Source of the DNA: Caryophanales bacterium
Lineage (GTDB): Bacteria; Bacillota; Bacilli; Exiguobacteriales; Exiguobacteriaceae
Assembly (NCBI GenBank): GCA_902362975.1
Contig: CABIYO010000039.1
Span: 1 to 23,496, forward strand
DNA length: 23,496 nt
Direction: 5' to 3'
Part shown: positions 17,312 to 23,496 of the stretch, in pieces
Numbering within the stretch: position 1 is the stretch's first letter
Layout: each line of letters opens with the position of its first letter
The notes under the pieces: generated by a model
What the model saw: the letters and a program-made list of their open reading frames with translations, nothing else
Database searches by the model: none
What the model was told of the DNA's origin: nothing
Program-made: the position numbers and the translations under genes

Positions 17312-17622
17312 CGCTTCACCTCCGACAATTCTGAGAGCGGGATGGCCCGTTCTGTCATCTCGCCTTCAAACGTCCCCCAGCCCATAACGCCGTTAACGAA
17401 TTTCAAGCGAAACGGAAGGTCATTGTAATTGACGACATATGTTTCACCTGGACGAAACGATGATGGGTCAATCAAATAGCTTTCGGCAATCGCAATCCGT
17501 CGAAGGACGACTTCAATTTCGCTGACCATGCCCATCTGTTCAGCCTTTCGTTTCCGTTCATGTAATGCTTGAATCTCTTGCTCTAACTCATATTTCGATA
17601 AGTCACTTAACCGCTTTTCCAT
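17308..17622 (-). CDS. yfhH: YfhH-like DUF1811 protein
   Basis: A 104-residue protein starting MEKRLSDLSKYELEQEI, with RKAEQMGMVSEIEVVLRRI, AESYLIDPSSFRPGETY and NGVMGWG, the recognisable pattern of YfhH. The N-terminal half is helical and the C-terminal half forms a small beta domain. Function unknown. ATG 17622 is preferred: GAGG lies 8 nt before it; a GTG at 17631 overlaps that site. It lies 69 nt after rtcB. Confidence 0.85.
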   Translation of the reverse strand: MEKRLSDLSKYELEQEIQALHERKRKAEQMGMVSEIEVVLRRIAIAESYLIDPSSFRPGETYVVNYNDLPFRLKFVNGVMGWGTFEGEMTERAIPLSELSEVKR

Positions 17623-17656
17623 ATCGTTCACCTCGATGTAAGCGTATCAGATTTTA

Positions 17657-17696
17657 CGAAAAAAAGAAAAAGACGAGACTGAGTACGTGACTCAGT
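17657..17696 (-). terminator. Possible rtcB terminator
   Basis: On the minus strand ACTGAGT and ACTCAGT form a 7-bp perfect stem that overlaps the rtcB stop. The T-rich run starts about 6 nt later, so termination may be incomplete and some transcripts may reach yfhH. Confidence 0.5.
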
Positions 17697-18870
17697 TCGC
17701 CTTGAAGTTGTAAAGTGGCTTGATGATTTGATTGATTCGAACGGTCGGTTCGATATAACGAACAATCTCTTTCATCGACTTATACACGAATGGTGATTCA
17801 TCGATTGTCGATGGGCGAACGGATGTCGACCAGACACCTTCCATCGAACGTTTGAATTCTTTGAAATCGACGCGTTTCCGCGCGGCCGAACGAGACATGA
17901 TCCGACCTGCGCCGTGTGGACCCGAGAAGTTCCAGTCTGGATTCCCTTTCCCCGTACAGATGAGCGAACCGTCTCGCATGTTCATCGGAATGATGACTCG
18001 CTCTCCTTCTTGAGCGGAGATGGCACCTTTTCGCAGGATCATCGCATCATGGTCGATATAGTTATGGACGGTATCGAATTGATCGACGATGTTCCAATGC
18101 ATCGCTTCGACGATCACATCCGTCATCGCACGACGGTTCGCCGCTGCATATTGTTGAGCGATGCGCACGTCATGCATGTAATCGTCCATATCTGCCCCCT
18201 CCACATAAGCCAGGTCTCGAAATGGTTTCCGTGACGCCCGCTCTGTTTCCAGATAAGCCGAGATGTCTTGTTGTCGACCTGAGACCTTCAAACGCTCAAT
18301 TTCTTCTTTTACATCATGTGTTTCCATCATGTGTTGAATCGCTCGCTCCTGATAGTGATCGGCAATCTGCACCCCAAGATGGCGCGAACCGGAATGAATG
18401 ACAAGAAACGTACGTCCCGATTCATCTCGGTTCACTTCAATAAAGTGGTTCCCCGAGCCGAGCGACCCGACCGAGCGCAAGGCTCGGTCGAGTTTATACG
18501 GCGCTCGCACCTCTTCTAATGGAAGTTCAGATGCGTATGGATGAACCTTCTCACGAATGTTCATTCCACTCGGAACCTGTTCACGAATGATGTCGTCGAG
18601 TCGTTGAAAATCGATCCGCTTGGCTTTGATCTCCGTACAAAGCATCCCACATCCTAAATCGACACCGACCAGGTTTGGCACGACTTTGTCTTGAATCGTC
18701 ATCGTCGTCCCAACGACCGACCCTTTCCCCGCATGCATGTCCGGCATGATCCGAATCGATGCCCCTTGTGTGAACGGTTGGTCGAGCAATGTTTCAATTT
18801 GATTCCGCGTCATATCATCGATTCGTTCGTTGAACACTTTAGCACGGTTATATTTCCCCTTGATTTCCAT
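17692..18870 (-). CDS. rtcB: RNA ligase RtcB
   Basis: RtcB joins RNA ends bearing 2',3'-cyclic or 3'-phosphate to 5'-OH, using GTP and manganese. The 392-residue protein has the metal ligands in DLGCGM (D71, C74), GSGNHF (N141, H142) and HSGSRHLG (H159), and GPHGAGR (H319), the site expected for the guanylated histidine. It is of the short bacterial type. No archease, RtcA or RtcR gene is visible. It starts 9 nt after bmrD, and its AGGAGG directly follows the bmrD stop, so it should be cotranscribed and translationally coupled with the exporter. The likely job is repair of tRNA, rRNA or mRNA cut by ribonucleases. Confidence 0.93.
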   Translation of the reverse strand: MEIKGKYNRAKVFNERIDDMTRNQIETLLDQPFTQGASIRIMPDMHAGKGSVVGTTMTIQDKVVPNLVGVDLGCGMLCTEIKAKRIDFQRLDDIIREQVPSGMNIREKVHPYASELPLEEVRAPYKLDRALRSVGSLGSGNHFIEVNRDESGRTFLVIHSGSRHLGVQIADHYQERAIQHMMETHDVKEEIERLKVSGRQQDISAYLETERASRKPFRDLAYVEGADMDDYMHDVRIAQQYAAANRRAMTDVIVEAMHWNIVDQFDTVHNYIDHDAMILRKGAISAQEGERVIIPMNMRDGSLICTGKGNPDWNFSGPHGAGRIMSRSAARKRVDFKEFKRSMEGVWSTSVRPSTIDESPFVYKSMKEIVRYIEPTVRINQIIKPLYNFKAN

Positions 18871-18879
18871 GTGACCTCC

Positions 18880-20925
18880 TTAACTGATAGCTTGTTGTTT
18901 ACTCTGTAATTCATGCATTCGGGCGTAGACACCACCATATTCGATCAGTGACTGATGAGTGCCTCGCTCAATGATTCGACCGTGGTCGAGAACGAGAATC
19001 TGGTCCGCTTCCCGGATCGTCGAGAGTCGGTGCGCGATCACAAATGTCGTCCGACCGTACGTGAGTGTTTTGAGCGCGTCTTGAATCAATGCCTCCGTCT
19101 CCGAGTCGACGCTTGCTGTCGCTTCATCGAGGACGAGGATGGCCGGGTCGAAGACGAGGGCGCGTGCGAAACTGATCAACTGTCGTTCTCCACTCGAGAG
19201 TGAAGCTCCACGCTCAATCACCGGCTCATCGATGCCTTGCGGTAGCTGCTTCACGAAACGGTCTGCCCCGACGGCCGTGAGTGCTTTCCATACCTGTTCG
19301 TCCGTAATCGTCTCATCGCCAAGCGTGACGTTCGTGCGAATCGTGCCCGTGAACAGGAACGGGTCTTGTAAGACGATCCCGAGATGGTCTCGTACCGCCT
19401 GCGTCGGTAGTTTAGTCACGTCCATGCCATCGATTCGAAGGACTCCGGACGAGGGGTCATAGAAACGCATGAGCAAGTTCATGATTGAACTCTTCCCGCT
19501 TCCGGTATGCCCAACGAGTGCGACCGTCTCACCAGGAGCTGCGTGCAGATCAATCTGTTGCAACACCGGTTTCCCTGCTTCATAACTGAACGTGACATCA
19601 TCAAAGACGACATCCCCTTTAAAGCGTGGAAGACGTTCCGATGAGACCGGTTCCCCTTTTTCGTCGAGCAGTTGGAACATCCGGTCGGCCGAGACGAGCG
19701 CTTGTTGGAGTGGTGACAATTGGTTCATAATCTGTGTCACCGGCTCAAAGATTCGCGAGACGTAGTCGATATACGCGTACAGAATCCCCAGTGTCAGGAC
19801 ACTTCCTGTACCGAGCGTTTGGACCCCGACAAACCAGATGAGCAAGGCGAGCGCCATGTTTCGGAAGAAGTTGACGAGGTTGTGGCTCATCAACGCATCC
19901 AATTTCAACAACTTCCGTCTCGTTTGGAAGTTGTCGCTGTTCTTCTCATTGAACTCGTCATAAACGAGATTTTCGCGGACGTATGATTGAATGATTGGCA
20001 TCGTTTGAATGCTCTCGTTCAACTGCGCGTTCATATCCGCGACGAGGGCGCGGACACGGAAGTTATTTTTTGTCGAGAAGCGTTGGAACAACTTGATCCA
20101 GACGATGACGACGGGAATGATAATGAGCGAGACGAGTCCTAGACGCACGTCTAGGAAGAACATCGCAATGAGTACCCCGATCATCATGACGACACTTTGG
20201 AAGACGCGAGCGAGCACTCCTAAATACAGGTCGCGTATCGTCTCGGTGTCATTCGTGACACGACTGACAATCTTCCCGATTGGTGTCTGATCAAAATAAC
20301 GTACCGGAATCGTTTGAAGATGCTTCATCACGTCAAGACGCATTGTCTTGACGATTTTATGCGCGGATCGTTGTAGGAGCATCTGTTGTCCCCAGTTCAA
20401 TCCGGCCGCAAATAGTAACAGGACGACGTACAATCCCGATAAAAGAAGGACTGCTCGTAAATCCGTTTGATAGAACTGGAATACGTCGGTCGACGAGAGC
20501 GCGACAATATTGTCATATGTCGCCGTTTCGTCTCCTCTTGAAATCGTCAGCACGTCGCCTTCGACTTCACGGACGCCTCCGCTTATAACAGCATCAGGTA
20601 CGAGATAGTACCCATCGGTCGTTTGGACGATTGAGACCGGCTGAATCACCTCTTGCCCATCTAGTCTCGTTTCTTTCTCATAAGAATCTCCATTAAAGGA
20701 AACACTACCGCCGGATTCGACTTGAACCCAGTCACGTTCGATGGCGACGATATGCTCATCGATAATGATTTTGGCGATATACGGTCCGGCCAGTTCTGCA
20801 CCGACCGCTAAAAAGAGTAATGTCAGTCCGAGGAAGATGGAGCGCTTCACTTGCTTGGCATAACCAACGAGTGAGCGGATCGTCTTCTTCCGGCGGACCG
20901 GATCTAATTCATATTGATCGATCAT
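18880..20925 (-). CDS. bmrD: Heterodimeric ABC exporter, large subunit (BmrD/YheH type)
   Basis: The 681-residue half-transporter has an extended region of about 90 residues between helices 1 and 2 (about 62-150), as in B. subtilis BmrD (YheH). Walker A is GHTGSGKSS (472-480), the signature is LSSGE (576-580, a variant of LSGGQ), and Walker B LVLDE keeps catalytic E601, with H632. With BmrC it should form one full and one degenerate ATP site. The start at 20925 is favoured by the upstream GGGGG; a longer frame begins at 20994 inside bmrC. It follows bmrC by 22 nt. Confidence 0.88.
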   Translation of the reverse strand: MIDQYELDPVRRKKTIRSLVGYAKQVKRSIFLGLTLLFLAVGAELAGPYIAKIIIDEHIVAIERDWVQVESGGSVSFNGDSYEKETRLDGQEVIQPVSIVQTTDGYYLVPDAVISGGVREVEGDVLTISRGDETATYDNIVALSSTDVFQFYQTDLRAVLLLSGLYVVLLLFAAGLNWGQQMLLQRSAHKIVKTMRLDVMKHLQTIPVRYFDQTPIGKIVSRVTNDTETIRDLYLGVLARVFQSVVMMIGVLIAMFFLDVRLGLVSLIIIPVVIVWIKLFQRFSTKNNFRVRALVADMNAQLNESIQTMPIIQSYVRENLVYDEFNEKNSDNFQTRRKLLKLDALMSHNLVNFFRNMALALLIWFVGVQTLGTGSVLTLGILYAYIDYVSRIFEPVTQIMNQLSPLQQALVSADRMFQLLDEKGEPVSSERLPRFKGDVVFDDVTFSYEAGKPVLQQIDLHAAPGETVALVGHTGSGKSSIMNLLMRFYDPSSGVLRIDGMDVTKLPTQAVRDHLGIVLQDPFLFTGTIRTNVTLGDETITDEQVWKALTAVGADRFVKQLPQGIDEPVIERGASLSSGERQLISFARALVFDPAILVLDEATASVDSETEALIQDALKTLTYGRTTFVIAHRLSTIREADQILVLDHGRIIERGTHQSLIEYGGVYARMHELQSKQQAIS

Positions 20926-20947
20926 GAGAGATTCCCCCTTTCCCGGA

Positions 20948-22672
20948 TTACTCCGTCTCTCCTTGTCGAATAAATTGTTCATAGTACCAACCATGTCGTT
21001 CCATCAGTTGGTCGTGGGTGCCGCGTTCGGTGACTCGTCCATCTTGAAGGACGAGGATTTGGTCGGCATGTGCCACCGCAGAAAGACGGTGCGCCACGAT
21101 AAAGGTCGTCTTCGCCTCACGGCTCGTGCGGACCGAATCGATTATGCGAGATTCCGTCTTCGCATCGACTGCTGAGAGTGAATCGTCAAGAAGCAGAATC
21201 TCAGGATTTTTCAGTAAGGCGCGTGCAATCGATAATCGTTGTTTTTGTCCACCTGACAGCATGACCCCTTGCTCCCCAACGACGGTATCGAGACCGTTCT
21301 CTAAGTGTTCGATGTCTGTATCGAACGCCGCGAGATGAATGGCTCTGTCGAGTGCTTCATCCGAAGCATCATCCACTCCGAAACAAATGTTATCACGCAC
21401 CGTTTTTGAGAATAAGAGATGCTCTTGTGACACATAGCCGCTCCAGCCACGGACCGTTTCAAGTTTAATGTCCGAGATTGGCACCCCGTTCACGAGAAGG
21501 GAATCGTCAATCGGATACTCCCGGAGCAATTGACGTAACAACGTCGTCTTCCCAGCTCCAGTCGGTCCGACAATTCCAATCGTCTCACCACGCGAGACGT
21601 GCAGGACGATGTCCTCTAACGACTCCCGATTCGCGTTTGGATAACGGAATGAGAGCGATTTGAAGGTGATCTTCTCCGGTACATCGATGTGAACCGTTCC
21701 GGTTGACGAAACGTCCGGTACCTCATTCATCGTTGTCTCAATCCGTTCCAAGCTCGCCGTTCCACGTTGGACGACGTTGATGAGTTCCCCGAAGGCATAC
21801 ATAGGCCAAATCAACATCCCTAAATAAATGTTGAAGGAAACGAGTTGACCGAGCGTGATGTCGTTCGTAAAGACGAGATATGTCCCGAATGAGAGTCCGA
21901 TCAAATAGCTGAGTCCAACGAGTAATTTGATAACCGGCTCAAACAAGACGTCGATTTTAGCGACATGCATGTTTTTCGCCATCACGTCATCCGTAATGTC
22001 ATCAAATTTTTTCGTATCCGCCTCTTCTTGGACGAAGGAGCGGACGACCCGAAGACCAGAGATGGATTCAACGACTTGGTCGTTCATCACGCCGAACGAA
22101 TCTTGGGCTGCCGTGAAACGTGTATGAATCTGACTCCCAAGTTTATTCATCGACCAGGCGAGAATCGGCATCGGCAAAAGTGCTGCGAGCGTCAACTTCC
22201 AATCGATGAACACGCCCATAATCGTCAAGGCGATGAGCGTCATGTTGAACGAGTCGACTAATGTCATGACCCCAAATCCCGCTGTCCGTTCCACTGCTTT
22301 TAAATCATTCGTCGCAAGTGCCATCAAGTCTCCTGTGCGATGTTGTTGATAGAAGCGCGGTGTTTGTTTGAGGAGGTGACCAAAGAAGCGACCTCTCAAT
22401 TTCTTTTCAAGTAAAAAAGCTGTCCCGAACAGTCGAGCAATCCACAAGTACGACAACACGTACGATAACACCATGATGCCGAGTAGCGACGATACAATCA
22501 GAATCAATCGCTCTGTCGTCAAACTTCCTTCACGAATCGCATCGATTGCCTGACCGATAATCCAAGGTGGTAGCATATCTACAACCCCTGTGATGATCAG
22601 TAAGATGATCGCAATCACATACGTTCGTTTCTGTCTTTTAATAAACCAATCCAATTGCTTAATCAGTTTCAT
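20948..22672 (-). CDS. bmrC: Heterodimeric ABC exporter, small subunit (BmrC/YheI type)
   Basis: The 574-residue half-transporter has six helices and an ATPase domain. Walker A is GPTGAGKTT (369-377), signature LSGGQ (472-476), and Walker B LLLDD (493-497), in which Asp replaces the catalytic Glu. This marks the degenerate subunit of a heterodimer, partner to BmrD. The start at 22672 follows AAGGAGGAG with good spacing and shares ATGA with the end of the leader ORF. Drug substrates in B. subtilis include several ribosome-targeting antibiotics; the substrate here is inferred. Confidence 0.88.
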   Translation of the reverse strand: MKLIKQLDWFIKRQKRTYVIAIILLIITGVVDMLPPWIIGQAIDAIREGSLTTERLILIVSSLLGIMVLSYVLSYLWIARLFGTAFLLEKKLRGRFFGHLLKQTPRFYQQHRTGDLMALATNDLKAVERTAGFGVMTLVDSFNMTLIALTIMGVFIDWKLTLAALLPMPILAWSMNKLGSQIHTRFTAAQDSFGVMNDQVVESISGLRVVRSFVQEEADTKKFDDITDDVMAKNMHVAKIDVLFEPVIKLLVGLSYLIGLSFGTYLVFTNDITLGQLVSFNIYLGMLIWPMYAFGELINVVQRGTASLERIETTMNEVPDVSSTGTVHIDVPEKITFKSLSFRYPNANRESLEDIVLHVSRGETIGIVGPTGAGKTTLLRQLLREYPIDDSLLVNGVPISDIKLETVRGWSGYVSQEHLLFSKTVRDNICFGVDDASDEALDRAIHLAAFDTDIEHLENGLDTVVGEQGVMLSGGQKQRLSIARALLKNPEILLLDDSLSAVDAKTESRIIDSVRTSREAKTTFIVAHRLSAVAHADQILVLQDGRVTERGTHDQLMERHGWYYEQFIRQGETE

Positions 22673-22785
22673 GACTGATCTCCTCCTTCCGCCTTCCCCA
22701 TCCAAGCACGCAAAAAAGCGCACTCCACCTGATTGTGCAACCAATCAAATGAAGCGCGCTTGAAGTAGTCTTCAGTCTTTTGCAT
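22669..22785 (-). CDS. bmrB: Leader ORF of bmrCD (BmrB-like attenuator peptide)
   Basis: A 38-codon ORF begins MQKTEDYFKRASFDWL and ends GGDQS, with its stop overlapping the bmrC ATG (ATGA). The terminator hairpin (22717-22760) lies inside the ORF. B. subtilis bmrB is a similar short leader ORF upstream of bmrC whose translation controls attenuation. The ribosome site before the ATG is weak (only AGGGG about 20 nt upstream), which is the main doubt. I have no sequence alignment to B. subtilis BmrB; the identification rests on position, length and the overlapping terminator. Confidence 0.6.
   Translation of the reverse strand: MQKTEDYFKRASFDWLHNQVECAFLRAWMGKAEGGDQS
22712..22760 (-). terminator. 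Intrinsic terminator/attenuator inside the bmr leader
   Basis: On the minus strand a 19-bp stem (arms 22742-22760 and 22717-22735; 4 G-U pairs, no mismatches) with a 6-nt loop is followed by six T. It ends about 40 nt before bmrC. A small competing hairpin TGAAG/CTTCA lies just upstream (22762-22775), and the same TGAAG could pair with the terminator's 5' arm. Confidence 0.78.
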
Positions 22786-22832
22786 GGTCAGAGAAAGGAC
22801 ACTACCCCTATCCAGCTGCCAATGTCACGCAG

Positions 22833-22953
22833 GTGAACTACTCGCCACTTATTTGCTTCACAAATTGAAGGGGGAGCTTCTTGGGAAAACCATGCTTTTA
22901 CTAGCCACGATTGTTTACCAAGCTCACCGGGCAGTCCCTGCCCTGAATGGTTG
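22833..22953 (-). ncRNA. Putative omega RNA (guide RNA) scaffold at the right end
   Basis: In this family the RNA that guides TnpB is made from the 3' end of tnpB and the right end. Here I see a hairpin GGGCA-loop-TGCCC (22929-22943) and an imperfect right-end hairpin (about 22837-22875) before GTAGTTCAC. The guide would be the flanking DNA just beyond. Exact ends cannot be set by eye, and the RNA probably also extends into tnpB. Confidence 0.5.
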
Positions 22954-23496
22954 TCAGTCGGCCAACATCAACAGGTTGATGCTCGCGTTGATGTCACGGT
23001 CATGGTGCGCGCCACAGGCACACGTCCATTCGCGGACATCTAATTTTTCCTTCTCGCCTTTTGCTCCGCAAGAAGAACAGATCTGGGTCGATGCGAACCA
23101 GGGGTCTGCCTTGATAAGCGTCCGTCCGTAGAAGGTGCATTTGTATTCCAACTGTCGGACGAACTCGTACCAGCTGACATCCCCGATGGATTTCGCTACC
23201 TTGTAGTTCTTCATCATGTCCTTCGATGTCAATGTCTCCACGACGATGACTTGGTTCTCGTCAACGATCCGTCTCGACAGGTTGTGAAGGAAGTCCTGGC
23301 GGTGGTTGGCGATCTTTTCGTGTTTTTTAGCTAAAAGTAATTTGGCTTTTTCACGATTCTTGCTTCCGATCTTCTTGCGTGACAGCGCGCGCTGTGCCTT
23401 CTTGACCTTCGCTTCGGACTTCCGGAGGAGTCGGGGGTTGTCAATCTTCTCCGAGACCATCGCGTCGTTCGTCATGACGGCGAAGTGCTCCAGGCC
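22954..23496 (-). CDS. tnpB: TnpB RNA-guided nuclease (C-terminal part)
   Basis: The frame is open to the window edge, so the N-terminal half is missing. The visible 180 residues start with GLEHFAV, the text that normally follows the first catalytic Asp (just outside). Then come NPRLLRKSEAKVKKAQR, RRIVDENQVIVVETL (second RuvC acid, E), the zinc finger CSSC and CAC, and HDRDINASINL (third RuvC acid, D). Visible catalytic residues look intact. TnpB is a transposon-encoded RNA-guided endonuclease that promotes retention of the element. Confidence 0.9.
   Translation of the reverse strand, partial: GLEHFAVMTNDAMVSEKIDNPRLLRKSEAKVKKAQRALSRKKIGSKNREKAKLLLAKKHEKIANHRQDFLHNLSRRIVDENQVIVVETLTSKDMMKNYKVAKSIGDVSWYEFVRQLEYKCTFYGRTLIKADPWFASTQICSSCGAKGEKEKLDVREWTCACGAHHDRDINASINLLMLAD

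Larger units (their letters stand above)
22833..23496 (-). mobile_element. IS200/IS605-type element with tnpB (partial)
   Basis: A tnpB reading frame is followed by a right-end structure typical of the family, closing with GTAGTTCAC at about 22833-22841 on the minus strand. The left end and any tnpA lie beyond the window edge. Insertion of such elements makes no target duplication, so the border is approximate. Confidence 0.8.

Noticed and set aside
22784..23131. Plus-strand 115-codon ORF opposite tnpB and the IS end
   Set aside because: It lies antisense to tnpB and the structured right end, with no family resemblance; a shadow frame.
1..23496. CRISPR arrays, tRNA or rRNA genes, prophage genes
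   Set aside because: I saw no regularly spaced short repeats, no tRNA cloverleaf-like sequences and no phage-type genes in the window.

Overview
The window looks like chromosomal DNA from a low-to-mid GC Firmicute of the order Bacillales. Exiguobacterium is my best guess, from the protein character and gene order, but I could not test it. Most of the window is ordinary housekeeping and transport DNA. Read from right to left, it keeps a gene order I know from Bacillus subtilis: yfhH, yfhJ, (insertion), yfhP, mutY/yfhQ, ygaC, ygaD, hemL/gsaB, perR, ygzB, ygxA. The pot operon and yceI sit inside this block as extra material.

Layout. 1-163: end of a structured repeat. 174-2258 (minus): a membrane-anchored PstS-like protein and ygxA. 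2430-2789 (plus): ygzB, facing perR (minus) across a shared terminator. perR and hemL are divergent, with a PerR-box-like site at the perR promoter. 3450-6547 (plus): hemL, an MFS transporter and a DCC-family thiol protein. A 210-bp inverted-repeat-bounded element fills the gap between the DCC gene and the convergent ABC exporter ygaD. ygaC, an SRPBCC gene and mutY follow on minus. yfhP (plus) and yceI (minus) converge on a terminator. A polyamine operon (regulator, potA, potB, potC, potD) runs leftward from 16891 to 12558. yfhH and yfhJ lie at 17042-17622.

The most interesting part is the right end. On the minus strand, a 38-codon leader ORF contains a 19-bp terminator hairpin and overlaps the start of a heterodimeric ABC exporter (bmrC and bmrD type). 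rtcB, encoding an RNA ligase, follows bmrD after 9 nt. This arrangement resembles the B. subtilis bmrB-bmrCD system, which is controlled by ribosome-mediated attenuation. It suggests that drug efflux and RNA repair could be switched on together when ribosomes stall. An IS200/IS605-type element with a tnpB gene (cut by the window edge) and its omega-RNA-like right end lies just upstream of the leader and may have replaced or displaced its promoter.

Several gene starts were set from ribosome binding sites rather than the longest reading frame: ygxA, ygzB, hemL, the DCC protein, SRPBCC, potB, the pot regulator, yfhH, bmrC and bmrD. Products are assigned by recalled family motifs and gene order; no database search was possible.
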